Below are positions 1-6,991 of a DNA stretch of 48,123 bases, piece after piece. A program made the translations under genes and the position numbers. Below the pieces are notes generated by a model that was given only the letters and a program-made list of their open reading frames with translations, did not search any database and was not told the DNA's origin. The stretch is from a virus. Positions within the stretch are counted from its first letter, which is position 1. Every line of letters begins with the position of its first letter. The stretch spans positions 1-48,123 of IMG/VR virus record IMGVR_UViG_3300023244_000003; one strand, given 5' to 3'.

Positions 1-32
1 CTTAATTAATAGTACTAAATAAATAATACAAC

Positions 33-356
33 ATGAAAAAGATTAAACAAAGTATCAAAAGTTGGATTTACCGACAAGCAATAAAAGTTATTGCAAAACG
101 AATAGTAAAAGACAGTAATTTACTTACCCCACAATATTTATTAGAGCGTGGGTGGGTTGAGAAAGATGGTTACTATACTGAACCAAATATGAAAGACCGC
201 GATTTAATTACCATACAATTTGAGAGCCATTATTATAGGGTATGGCACAGTAGTAAATTAACTTTTATTGCACTTGAAAGTAGTGTAGAATGGTTTGAGT
301 TGTATTATTTATTGGCTCACGGTGACAACGGACGTTATGAACTTGCAGGGATTTAG
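33..356 (+). CDS. Hypothetical protein, 107 aa
   Basis: Unrecognised protein. The first ~30 residues are strongly basic (many Lys/Arg, no acidic residues until about residue 27) and could be an amphipathic or nucleic-acid-binding helix. The rest alternates aromatic and charged residues (GYYTEP, YYRVWH, WFELYYLL), a style common in small Bacteroidota accessory proteins. It is the first gene of an A/T-rich + strand set. No Shine-Dalgarno is visible; the start follows an A/T-rich leader, as at the other genes here. Function unknown. Confidence 0.7.
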   Translation: MKKIKQSIKSWIYRQAIKVIAKRIVKDSNLLTPQYLLERGWVEKDGYYTEPNMKDRDLITIQFESHYYRVWHSSKLTFIALESSVEWFELYYLLAHGDNGRYELAGI

Positions 357-448
357 CCTTGCATGTAACGTATTGGGCTATGAAAATGTAAAACCCTTTT
401 TTGTGCGGTGGGGTTGAATACTGCATACTAAATTAAATACTTATAAAA

Positions 449-646
449 ATGAGTGATTTTAAAGAACGCCTGTATGATGAACGGGCAGAATTAGTAGAAA
501 AGACTGAAAAATTAGAGGCATTTCTACAAAGTGACAAATCGAATGAAATTGACCAAATCCAGTTAGCATTACTTGGTATTCAATTACCGATAATGAAAAC
601 TTACGTAAGAGTGCTTGATGAGAGATTTGGAAGATTAGAGGATTAA
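449..646 (+). CDS. Small phage protein resembling the crAss001_48-related family, 65 aa
   Basis: Small, highly charged, all-helical protein: FKERLYDERAELVEKTEKLEAF at the N-terminus, then a second helix ending in VRVLDERFGRLED. From memory this pattern (N-terminal ER..L..K..KLEAFL, then a hydrophobic helix with a Met-Lys-x-Tyr step) matches short proteins annotated as crAss001_48-related in many Bacteroidota phages. Their function is unknown. The start follows the leader AAATACTTATAAAA, nearly the same as that of the next gene, so the two probably share translation signals. Confidence 0.7.
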   Translation: MSDFKERLYDERAELVEKTEKLEAFLQSDKSNEIDQIQLALLGIQLPIMKTYVRVLDERFGRLED

Positions 647-788
647 GTTAAAGCGGTGCGGTGGCAATTTAAAAACATTAACTGTAATGTATGGCAATAT
701 GCGCATACCTTTTCGGTTGCGTATGATTGCTTGTTAGGTGAGCGTAGCGGCTGTAATAAATTAATTAAACTAAAAATACTTTATAAAA

Positions 789-977
789 ATGAAAACACCA
801 ACTACATTAAAAGGATACCTTAAAATGCTTATACAAATATCAAATGATTCAGCCTATGATATAAAAAATGCAGATAAAAATGATATTGCATTTCTTAGCA
901 TTATAAGGGCAGGTATTCAAAACGAATTGGGAGAGGATGAATATGGTACTATGAAAAAATGCAATTTGAAATGGTAA
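789..977 (+). CDS. Hypothetical protein, 62 aa
   Basis: Unrecognised 62-residue protein with no membrane segment or clear motif. The leader AAATACTTTATAAAA before the ATG nearly duplicates that of the preceding small gene, which supports a real start. The 142-bp gap before it has a higher G+C stretch (about 650-760) with no ORF that I can support. Confidence 0.6.
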   Translation: MKTPTTLKGYLKMLIQISNDSAYDIKNADKNDIAFLSIIRAGIQNELGEDEYGTMKKCNLKW

Positions 978-1205
978 AAACTAAAACTTCTAAATTCTCC
1001 AATAATTAATTTTTATTACTTGTTAGGGGCTGTAATAATAAAAAATATAGGAAGGCAAAAGCGTTGGTAAATAAACACAAAGATATGAGCCATTGATGAA
1101 GAGAATTGCAACAGCAAGAGGGTTTAGTATAATCTACTAAATTACCCACTTAACGGGAGGATTACTTATCCTTGGCTTTTATAATAAACACTTAAAATTT
1201 ATAAT

Positions 1206-1385
1206 ATGTTATTTGGAATAGATTTACCAATTGATCAATATGCTCTACTTAGGCAGAACGCTACCAAGAAAGGGTTTAAATCAGTAGAGCTTTATATTAA
1301 ATCCCTTTTAGATAAGGATACGGCAGGCCTTCACATTAACCCAGAAGGTTCTCCCAAAAACAATACCTTAGAAATAAAAATATGA
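1206..1385 (+). CDS. Hypothetical protein, 59 aa, coupled to the next gene
   Basis: A 59-residue ORF starting MLFGIDLP and ending NTLEIKI. Its TGA overlaps the ATG of the next gene as ATGA, the classic arrangement for translational coupling, which is the main reason to accept it. Upstream, 978-1205 holds no supported ORF; a GGGAGG at about 1156-1161 is too far from this start to serve it. Function unknown. Confidence 0.65.
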   Translation: MLFGIDLPIDQYALLRQNATKKGFKSVELYIKSLLDKDTAGLHINPEGSPKNNTLEIKI

Positions 1386-1888
1386 TACAACCCATTAAAC
1401 GAAAGATCAGGTTCACACCTGCCGAGATTACTAAACCCATAAGTGAAGATTCTCCTGAGCCTTCTTTTAATTATGGAGATAATAAACCTCAAGTATTGGG
1501 TGAGCCTGAATCGGATATTCATAAAGATATAAATTTGGGGATTCCTATTATTAAGGTTGACCTTCCCCATAAACACTCTGAAAGACTAGGGATTTATTCT
1601 CATAAAAAAGCTGAAGAGGGATGTGTTCGGGAAATTGATAAGTGGGTTGGATGGATATACACAGAGGAAAGAATTTTGATCATGGACGGGTCCCAGTATC
1701 AATTTGGCACACTAAAGGATATTAACAAAGAGCCCGAAGAGGTATCAGTAGATGTGTTAATATCCGCATTACGGTCTAAGAATGTTTCCATCCACAAAGA
1801 CCAACTAATCCCCATTCTCAAAGTACTCAAGGCTCTAGAGAAGAACCCAGAAATTACATTCAAGGAACTATTAAACCTTAAGCTATGA
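1382..1888 (+). CDS. Hypothetical protein, 168 aa
   Basis: Unrecognised soluble protein. Residues 1-60 are Pro/Ser/Asp-rich and look disordered; the rest (about 65-168) looks folded, with a C-terminal helical part rich in Leu/Lys (IPILKVLKALEKNP). It overlaps the preceding 59-aa ORF (ATGA) and the following membrane protein by 4 nt, so three genes form one coupled unit. Function unknown. Confidence 0.75.
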   Translation: MIQPIKRKIRFTPAEITKPISEDSPEPSFNYGDNKPQVLGEPESDIHKDINLGIPIIKVDLPHKHSERLGIYSHKKAEEGCVREIDKWVGWIYTEERILIMDGSQYQFGTLKDINKEPEEVSVDVLISALRSKNVSIHKDQLIPILKVLKALEKNPEITFKELLNLKL

Positions 1889-2376
1889 CAGACATCCAAA
1901 AAGAATTAATAATGTGGGGAATTATCGTAGTCCTTATAATAGTATGGGCTAGCTCTAGAGCATTCCTTGGAGGTAGGATAATTTATAATTCTGTTTCTAC
2001 CAAACATTCAGAGCTTAGAGAACTGGATACTGTAGATATAATTATGTTGGTTTGCGATACCGTTGAAAAGTACTATGTTAATTCTTATTGTACCTTTGAT
2101 ACAGTAATAGATGAAAGATGGGTTGGCCGATGGATAAGCGATACTATTTATACGGGAATGGGAAAACATGAATTATGGTGGAGATTCGGAAAAGAAGTTT
2201 TAGAATTGTATAATACCACAGAAGGACAAATAGATCCATATTCAAGAATGTGTATAAATAATAAAGGAGAAATAGTTGATTGTTATAACGATTACTGGGT
2301 TCATAAAGAATACCTGGATGAATTAGGGTACCCACTACCAAAGGGTTGGGTAGTATGGCAATCTTTAAACAAATAA
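1885..2376 (+). CDS. Single-pass membrane protein, 163 aa
   Basis: Residues about 8-30 (LIMWGIIVVLIIVWASSRAF) form a clear membrane segment preceded by an acidic N-terminus. The remaining ~130 residues are soluble, rich in Tyr/Trp and contain four Cys, suggesting an exported or membrane-anchored domain. Start overlaps the preceding stop (ATGA). It is followed by a run of tiny membrane peptides. Not recognised as a known family. Confidence 0.7.
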   Translation: MTDIQKELIMWGIIVVLIIVWASSRAFLGGRIIYNSVSTKHSELRELDTVDIIMLVCDTVEKYYVNSYCTFDTVIDERWVGRWISDTIYTGMGKHELWWRFGKEVLELYNTTEGQIDPYSRMCINNKGEIVDCYNDYWVHKEYLDELGYPLPKGWVVWQSLNK

Positions 2377-2380
2377 AACC

Positions 2381-2473
2381 ATGACAGAAGCTATTAAATT
2401 AACCCTCGAACACCTTGAACACCTAAGGGATAGAGTTGAAGAGTTCCAGGTCCAATCCTTTGCATACCTATGA
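2381..2473 (+). CDS. Micro-ORF, 30 aa, related to an internal part of the 2861 gene
   Basis: Thirty codons starting MTEAIKLTLEHLEHL. The start region, including the few bases before the ATG and the words MTEAIKL.LEHL, is repeated inside the 216-aa protein at 2861-3511 (from about 3197, MTEAIKLSLEHLQDL). It is either a truncated paralogue or a gene-duplication remnant. Its TGA overlaps the next ATG (ATGA), which argues that it is translated. Confidence 0.45.
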   Translation: MTEAIKLTLEHLEHLRDRVEEFQVQSFAYL

Positions 2474-2604
2474 TAGATCCTAATCGTACACCTTCGCATA
2501 GAATTATGTGGAAATTTCTTTCCTTTTGTTCTATAGTGGGTTTCTTAAGTCTATTATCCCCTATAGTATATGCACTTTACTTACTTATAGTATGGACATC
2601 ATAA
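2470..2604 (+). CDS. Small membrane peptide, 44 aa
   Basis: Begins MIDPNRTPSHRIMWKF, then one long hydrophobic segment (about residues 14-44) that can cross the membrane. Start overlaps the preceding stop (ATGA) and its end overlaps the next small ORF by 13 nt. No homologue is recognised; superinfection or membrane-modifying roles are possible but not shown. Confidence 0.5.
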   Translation: MIDPNRTPSHRIMWKFLSFCSIVGFLSLLSPIVYALYLLIVWTS

Positions 2605-2669
2605 TCACTTTCCTTTTCTGTGCTGGGTTTATAGCAGGATTTTACGTATATAAGAAATTCTTTAAATAA
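2592..2669 (+). CDS. Small membrane peptide, 25 aa
   Basis: MDIIITFLFCAGFIAGF followed by a short basic tail (YKKFFK): a minimal single membrane helix with positive C-terminus. It starts inside the previous membrane peptide and ends just before the structured region at 2678. The coupled arrangement supports translation, but its size makes it uncertain. Confidence 0.4.
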   Translation: MDIIITFLFCAGFIAGFYVYKKFFK

Positions 2670-2677
2670 CGATATGA

Positions 2678-2822
2678 GATCGGCTACCTTGACAAGGATA
2701 CATCCGATCCGTAAAGGTGGGATATTTATTTAACTCCGTTGTACCCACCTGGAACAGGGAACACTCTGGGATATTACGTAGTGTCCTTGATGAAACCTTA
2801 CCGTCAACTAAGGTCCCTGTTC
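2678..2822 (+). ncRNA. Structured RNA candidate: two hairpins and a closed three-way junction
   Basis: Three consecutive base-paired units in a stretch without ORFs. (A) GATCGG 2678-2683 pairs with CCGATC 2704-2709 and encloses CCTT/AAGG at 2687-2690/2694-2697. (B) AGGTGGG 2715-2721 pairs with CCCACCT 2744-2750. (C) GAACAGGGA 2752-2760 pairs with TCCCTGTTC 2814-2822 and encloses two hairpins, ACACT/AGTGT (2761-2765/2780-2784) and CCTTGATG...CGTCAA (2785-2792/2802-2807), giving a three-way junction. It ends 38 nt before the ATG of the 216-aa gene. It could be a small RNA, a 5' regulatory leader or a processing element. It fits no riboswitch class I know. Confidence 0.5.
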
Positions 2823-2860
2823 TTGAATCGGGGTATTAATTTTAACCAAATAATTAAACT

Positions 2861-3511
2861 ATGAAAAATCAAATTGAAAAGTTAGCAGAATTTATTATGA
2901 ATGAAGTTGATGGAGAACCGTCACAAGATGAAGGTGCAGGAGATTGCGCAATAAGACTACTTAAAAGTTACAAAGAACAGATTACTGCGGCAAAATTGCT
3001 TGCTGAGAAACCCATTAGCAAAGTAACAACCAGTCAGCTAGACATGGCCCTTAGAATGGTTGAGATCGAGCTAGATATGGAGATAATAGATAAGATCATA
3101 GACCTTGTAGAACTAATCGAAGATAAGGGAGGGAAGACATCCTTAAAAGATGTTTGCAAACTCCAAGCAATATGGGATATGGATAAACAACAAACCATGA
3201 CAGAAGCAATCAAACTATCACTTGAACACCTTCAGGACTTAAGTGATAAGGCAGTGGACCAGCATAAGTGGGCCTTAACATATCTCCTAATCTCTTTAGG
3301 GGATAAAGCAGCCTCAGACAAGGTAATTAAGAGAGGTATCCCAACAATCCTGTACTGTTCCCTCCAGGACCACGATTCCCTTAGATTCATATTCAAGGAT
3401 TTCCCATCCCTACACATCATCACTCACCAACTCCTTAAAGATGGAGAAAGTATCCTAGTCTGGTCCGAAGGATTCCCCACACTTGAGTCGGTTCAATCTT
3501 TAACCAAATAA
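2861..3511 (+). CDS. Hypothetical protein, 216 aa
   Basis: N-terminal part (about 1-110) is helical and acidic, including EGAGDCAIRLL, a word I associate with small phage proteins of unknown function. The C-terminal part (about 113-216) starts at an internal Met with MTEAIKLSLEHL, duplicated in the 30-aa ORF at 2381, so this may be a fusion of two once-separate genes, or the second half may also start internally. The leader contains the structured region 2678-2822. Function unknown. Confidence 0.75.
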   Translation: MKNQIEKLAEFIMNEVDGEPSQDEGAGDCAIRLLKSYKEQITAAKLLAEKPISKVTTSQLDMALRMVEIELDMEIIDKIIDLVELIEDKGGKTSLKDVCKLQAIWDMDKQQTMTEAIKLSLEHLQDLSDKAVDQHKWALTYLLISLGDKAASDKVIKRGIPTILYCSLQDHDSLRFIFKDFPSLHIITHQLLKDGESILVWSEGFPTLESVQSLTK

Positions 3512-3521
3512 CTTTCTCCCA

Positions 3522-3617
3522 ATGAACACTATTGAATCAATAGTTATAATCGCTTGTATATTATCCTTAATAGTATTGGCTTATACTCTTGGGAGGTATG
3601 ATAATGATAAAGGCTAG
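3522..3617 (+). CDS. Small membrane peptide, 31 aa
   Basis: MNTIESIVIIACILSLIVLAY followed by TLGRYDNDKG: one membrane helix with a short polar tail. It starts 10 nt after the preceding stop and is the last + strand ORF before a terminator at 3653, consistent with the final gene of the operon. Unknown function. Confidence 0.5.
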   Translation: MNTIESIVIIACILSLIVLAYTLGRYDNDKG

Positions 3618-3652
3618 AGTCTGGAAGTCGTAACCAGGTCTTTGGCAAAGGT

Positions 3653-3680
3653 GCTCAGAGCTACAGTCTGGGCATTTTTT
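3653..3680 (+). terminator. Rho-independent terminator of the + strand operon
   Basis: GCTCAGA (3653-3659) pairs with TCTGGGC (3667-3673, one G-U pair) over a 7-nt loop, followed by ATTTTTT. It lies 35 nt after the last + strand ORF. Confidence 0.75.
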
Positions 3681-3783
3681 GTGTCGTGGGTCGGAACTCC
3701 TACACGAGGCCCTCTCTCCGATATCGGTTCTCATACGCGAACATTTTTCATATATATTATTTCGTGTGAGCTGTTCCTTGTTC

Positions 3784-3890
3784 AGGCTGGGGATTCGGTC
3801 CCTACGCTAGTAGGGTTGGGGACGTGGGACATATTCGGGATCTCCGATCGCGTATAAAGGCTAGGTATTCGGTCCCTACGCTAGTAGGGT
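3784..3890. repeat. Two 33-bp direct repeats, each with a perfect palindrome
   Basis: 3784-3816 and 3858-3890 differ at only two positions. Each contains CCCTAC-GCTA-GTAGGG, a perfect 6-bp hairpin. The surrounding gene-free stretch 3681-3930 is more G+C-rich than its neighbours and ends in the terminator at 3932-3960, so it could be transcribed as a non-coding RNA between two terminators. A 71-aa ORF across it is rejected because it runs through the first terminator. Confidence 0.6.
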
Positions 3891-3931
3891 CAAGGTAGCG
3901 GGACCGGAACTCGGTAGTATATATGTCGAAA

Positions 3932-3960
3932 AAAAAAGCACTTTTTTGGGGTGCTTTTTT
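3932..3960 (+). terminator. Rho-independent terminator
   Basis: A-rich arm ending GCAC (to 3941), loop TTTTTTGG, then GTGC and TTTTTT (3951-3960). The A/T arms make it symmetrical enough to work in both directions. It closes the repeat region 3784-3890. From here to 4090 the sequence is A/T-rich with no ORF. Confidence 0.7.
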
Positions 3961-4090
3961 ATATTAATTAATTAAAAATAAAATTAATTATAATTATTAA
4001 TATTAATATAGGCACAATAATAAAAAATGCCGTTTCTAAATAATCAAAAAATTTTTTTATAGTATGCATAGTATTAAATTTAAGTTAGTG

Positions 4091-4130
4091 AATAAAAGAA
4101 AAGTACTAATTAAAGTACTTTTCTTTTATT
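4091..4130 (-). terminator. Strong bidirectional terminator hairpin
   Basis: A perfect 17-bp stem: 4091-4107 (AATAAAAGAAAAGTACT) pairs with 4114-4130 around a 6-nt loop AATTAA. It is 14 nt past the stop of the - strand gene at 4144 and ends in a T-rich run on both strands, so it separates the + and - strand transcription units. Confidence 0.8.
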
Positions 4131-4143
4131 TTAAGCAACAAAT

Positions 4144-4413
4144 TTACTTTTTAGTTACTTGGCTTTGTTCTTTAAATGCAGGTAACAAATAAGCAAATTT
4201 TTCTTTTTGTTTATTTGCTTCAAAGAACTTACTTTCGATTAATACATTTATAAAGGTTTTATTCAAATGTGATAATTCTAAATTTTGTATTTTTTTACGT
4301 ATGTCTTTTTTTTCTTGCTTTGTGTTGGCTCCAACAAATTTATAAAGACTGTCATAATTAAGATTTTTACTTGTATTCGCACTTGCAAATAATTCTAGAT
4401 AATTAGTTTTCAT
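4144..4413 (-). CDS. Hypothetical protein, 89 aa
   Basis: Unrecognised, Lys/Asn-rich helical protein in very A/T-rich DNA, unlike the neighbouring - strand genes. It is a single-gene unit with its own promoter candidate (4540-4570) of the host type and its own strong terminator (4091-4130). A free-standing unit of different composition suggests a separately acquired cargo gene. No function can be given. Confidence 0.65.
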   Translation of the reverse strand: MKTNYLELFASANTSKNLNYDSLYKFVGANTKQEKKDIRKKIQNLELSHLNKTFINVLIESKFFEANKQKEKFAYLLPAFKEQSQVTKK

Positions 4414-4539
4414 TTTAGTATTTTTTAAAATTAAATTAAAAATATAAATTAAAATTTAGTTTTTTGGTAGTGCAGTAAATTACATCTAAATTATGTAATA
4501 TGCTTTTTCAAGATTTCAAAGAACGAATTAATTAAAGCA

Positions 4540-4570
4540 CAAAGATATAGTAAGAAAGTACATTTGTCAA
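4540..4570 (-). promoter_or_regulatory. Host-type promoter candidate for the 89-aa gene
   Basis: On the - strand, TTG (4570-4568), 20 nt, then TATCTTTG (4547-4540) matches the Bacteroidota consensus TTG-N19/20-TAnnTTTG. It lacks the CCTTTTTATTATATTTGCA context of the other phage promoters, suggesting host-sigma expression independent of the phage programme. Confidence 0.5.
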
Positions 4571-4600
4571 TAGATAAATAAAAAAGTTATTAACAATATT

Positions 4601-4654
4601 AAAAATAATAAAAATAATAAAAATAATAAAAATAATAAAAATAATAAAAATAAT
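4601..4654. repeat. Six perfect tandem copies of a 9-bp A/T repeat
   Basis: AAAAATAAT repeated six times without error, in an A/T-only setting that runs on to about 4684. Such runs act as DNA-unwinding or bending elements at origins, or as upstream elements of promoters. No gene overlaps it. Confidence 0.85.
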
Positions 4655-5071
4655 AATTTAAGTAATTAATTACTTATATAATAAAACAACCAATCGAAGT
4701 GAAGGAGAGGCGGAGGAAGGCTCTAGCTCGAGGAACGCCGGTGAAAAGGGACGGAAGTTGGGTAGATGGGTACCCCTGCGTAGCTCTACCAGTTGAAGTG
4801 AAGGAACGAGAGGTACCCACGTAGCTCTAGGGTTCAGCCAGGGTTGTGGTCCTTATCCATTTCTACTACTACGGGTATGCTACCAGACTGCACCTACGGG
4901 CTTACCACTGCCACCCCTGCACTGCTTAAGTATGCTAATGCATAGTATGCTACTTAATGCTATACTTATAGTATGCTGGTCTTCCTACCCTACACACAAC
5001 ACTAGGGCCGAGTATGCCTACCCCTTGCCCTAAGCGCTGCAGCTATGGAAACTTATATGTTCTTTATCATA
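4655..5071. other. Gene-free region with short repeats, possible origin or regulatory block
   Basis: No ORF is supported here. 4690-4870 is G+C-rich with internal repetition: GAAGTGAAGGA at about 4697 and 4797, and GTACCC...CGTAGCTCTA twice (about 4770-4790 and 4812-4830). 4925-4980 holds clustered copies of AGTATGCTA/TAGCATACT, including CTTAAGTATGCTA at 4925-4937, also found at 12178-12190 in another intergenic element. Next to the 9-bp tandem repeats, this could be a replication origin or a transcribed non-coding RNA; neither is shown. Confidence 0.4.
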
Positions 5072-5443
5072 TTAACTTAGTTTTAATCCTTGTCTAGCAT
5101 GTATTTCTCTGTGGTACTTCCCGTTCGGTAGTTCCCATAATTCGTATTGAAAATCTTTTGATCGCCATGCCCCAACTAGGATCTTTTCTGTTGATTCGGT
5201 TATCTTCTTCATTTTATTTATTGCGGTCGTGGCCCTTAACCTTTCTGCCTTAGCGGATTCCCTTTTATTCCTTTGAATAATCCTCCGCTTAACATATGCT
5301 GTAACAAAGGCCGAATCTTTTAGTTCCTCGGGTATTGCCTGGATGGCCTCCCTAAATTCATCGTCCTTGTCCTTTTGTGTTTCAGCCTTAACTGCCTTTT
5401 CCTTTTTAACTACCTTAAATAATTCTGTAAATTGTGCGTCCAT
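5072..5443 (-). CDS. Hypothetical protein, 123 aa
   Basis: Charged, mostly helical N-terminal 85 residues with many Lys/Glu/Arg (possible coiled coil or nucleic-acid-binding region), then a short beta-like C-terminus (ILVGAWRSKDFQYELWELPNG). First gene behind the promoter at 5534-5541, with a 90-nt leader. No family recognised. Confidence 0.75.
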   Translation of the reverse strand: MDAQFTELFKVVKKEKAVKAETQKDKDDEFREAIQAIPEELKDSAFVTAYVKRRIIQRNKRESAKAERLRATTAINKMKKITESTEKILVGAWRSKDFQYELWELPNGKYHREIHARQGLKLS

Positions 5444-5522
5444 AGCGATTTCGATTTATAACCTCCCAATTTGCAATATTGCATTTCTTCGGGCCCTTAA
5501 AATATTTATATTCCTTTTTAAA

Positions 5523-5565
5523 ATTTGCATATGCAAATATAATGCAAGGGAAATTAAGATGCAAA
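5523..5565 (-). promoter_or_regulatory. Phage promoter with operator-like palindrome
   Basis: On the - strand TATATTTG spans 5541-5534. A 16-bp perfect palindrome, ATTTGCATATGCAAAT (5523-5538), overlaps its downstream half. The same palindrome core overlaps the promoters at 8020 and 9228, and all three have unusually long leaders (75-91 nt). It drives the 123-aa gene. Confidence 0.6.
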
Positions 5566-5630
5566 TTATATGGGATATTTGTTTTAGGCCCCAAGCCCAA
5601 GGGCCTTAAGGGTTCGAGAGGGGTTCCCAA

Positions 5631-5655
5631 GGATCCTGAGAAATGAGTAGGATCC
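5631..5655. repeat. Inverted repeat GGATCCT/AGGATCC
   Basis: GGATCCT (5631-5637) and AGGATCC (5649-5655) form a 7-bp hairpin with an 11-nt loop just past the stop of the 242-aa gene. It could be a terminator, but no T-run follows on the - strand. The rest of 5566-5694 has no ORF that I support. Confidence 0.4.
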
Positions 5656-5694
5656 TACTTCCGCTACTTCCACTACCGTACTATAGCGATAGCT

Positions 5695-6423
5695 CTACTT
5701 GGGAAGGATCGTGATGTTCTCTGGAATCTTTATAGGTGTTACTTCTTCTGCCTTATTATATTCGTGGACCGCACAGATGTTGGATTCGGCCCTCTTCTTT
5801 ACACCCAAATTATGGGGTTCTAGGTTGGGGACACCTTCAAGGTAATGGTCTAGGTTCCCAGCCAGCTTTAATCCTTCGAGCTCAGCTAAGATTTGATCTC
5901 TTGATAAATGTTCTTCCTTCTCCTTGTCTCCGGTGCTCTGTAGTACGGTACTTAGGCTCTGGTTCAGGATGGTGATTGCCTTGAACGAGGTCTCGGTCAG
6001 TCTCACCTGATTAGAGATCGCTGAGTTCAGTTCCTTGATCAGATCCGGGGGAACACTGCGACTGTTCAGGATTCGGGATGCCAAGTAGGCCAGGAGTCGA
6101 TTCAGCTGGTGGTCAGAGTCGCCGATCCGGTGAAGGCTGGTACTGAGGATCTTTAACCTTTCCTCTTCCAAGGTCTTCTGTAAATCACCCCCTTGTAGCA
6201 GCCCTGATACTAGTCCATCTTTAATTCTGCTCTGGATCATATTATCGGGTATATTGTATAACAACCCGAATTCGTATGCTGATAAGGTCCTTGCATCAGG
6301 GATATTACCTTTTAAATAATGGCCAATCATCTTATCGTAGGTATCGTTACGGGTACTTAGCCTTGCGGTGTTGGTTATCCCTTTTGGGCGAGGGATTCTT
6401 CTGAGGGTTTCTGTACTATTCAT
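5695..6423 (-). CDS. Hypothetical protein, 242 aa
   Basis: Basic N-terminus (about 1-30), then an all-helical middle (about 45-170) including YEFGLLYNIPDNMIQSRIKDGLVSG cut short here as a possible helix-turn-helix, followed by a polar tail. Small terminase subunits and DNA-binding regulators have such a shape, but no motif proves either and no large terminase is in the window. Its own promoter (6510-6517) gives an 87-nt leader, so it is probably expressed alone. Confidence 0.7.
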   Translation of the reverse strand: MNSTETLRRIPRPKGITNTARLSTRNDTYDKMIGHYLKGNIPDARTLSAYEFGLLYNIPDNMIQSRIKDGLVSGLLQGGDLQKTLEEERLKILSTSLHRIGDSDHQLNRLLAYLASRILNSRSVPPDLIKELNSAISNQVRLTETSFKAITILNQSLSTVLQSTGDKEKEEHLSRDQILAELEGLKLAGNLDHYLEGVPNLEPHNLGVKKRAESNICAVHEYNKAEEVTPIKIPENITILPK

Positions 6424-6509
6424 TCGATTCGATTATTTATTGTTTATCGTTCCCCTTTGGCTACTACCTGGGTTACTACATCTCCCTTTATCCATAACTA
6501 ATGGAAGTA

Positions 6510-6541
6510 CAAATATATAACAAGGATATCAATAAAGCAAA
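6510..6541 (-). promoter_or_regulatory. Promoter TTTG-N20-TATATTTG
   Basis: On the - strand, TTTG (6541-6538), 20 nt, TATATTTG (6517-6510): a full match to the Bacteroidota vegetative consensus. It lacks the phage-specific CCTTTTTATTA upstream block seen in most other copies. Serves the 242-aa gene. Confidence 0.6.
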
Positions 6542-6591
6542 CTTTTACTTCACCAATGTTAAAATACTTATTCTTCCTATCAATATACAAC

Positions 6592-6622
6592 AAAAAAGCC
6601 CGAGATATTACTACCCCGAGCT
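6592..6622 (-). terminator. Rho-independent terminator
   Basis: On the - strand AGCTCGGG (6622-6615) pairs with CTCGGGCT (6604-6597, two G-U pairs) over a 10-nt loop and is followed by TTTTTTG. It ends the six-gene operon 6641-7945 just upstream of the next promoter. Confidence 0.7.
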
Positions 6623-6640
6623 CTAAATAAACAGGAAATG

Positions 6641-6991
6641 TTATTCTTTAAATTCTTCTACTATGCTTTGCAGGTATTCTATGTCCAAGTATAATACTAG
6701 ATAAGGGTCCTCCCCTCCCCCACTTAGGTCTTCTTTATCTGTTAATACTTCTTGTTTATTTGCTATCATGTCTACCCCTAGCTGAGTCATAAACGATGCG
6801 TCCTTAGCCATACTAGCAACCTCCATCGTTAAGGTATCTATGTCTCCCTCTATAAATAGGTCCATCATTACAAATACATCCGTACCATTATCAGACATTT
6901 CGCATTGTAAATCCACTCCATCTTGGTTCGTGATGGTGAATTGATCTTCTGGTTCTACAGTGGCCAGGTCCACGTTACATTTTATTAACAT
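6641..6991 (-). CDS. Hypothetical acidic protein, 116 aa
   Basis: Very acidic protein with beta-rich N-terminal half (MLIKCNVDLATVEPEDQF) and an acidic C-terminal region. Last gene of an operon running from 7945; it overlaps the previous stop by 7 nt (ATGTTAA) and is followed by a terminator. The acidic style recurs in the neighbouring small genes. Function unknown; DNA mimicry is possible but unsupported. Confidence 0.75.
   Translation of the reverse strand: MLIKCNVDLATVEPEDQFTITNQDGVDLQCEMSDNGTDVFVMMDLFIEGDIDTLTMEVASMAKDASFMTQLGVDMIANKQEVLTDKEDLSGGGEDPYLVLYLDIEYLQSIVEEFKE

Noticed and set aside
647-1100. Integron attC-like sites (CTTGTTAGG words between small + strand genes)
   Set aside because: GTTAGG occurs twice, but the matching inverse core sites and the folded attC arms could not be paired, and no integrase is seen.
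3642-3857. 71-aa ORF on the + strand
   Set aside because: It begins just upstream of and runs through the rho-independent terminator 3653-3680 and the 33-bp repeats; no family or coupling supports it.
4601-4654. CRISPR array
   Set aside because: The 9-bp units are contiguous without spacers.
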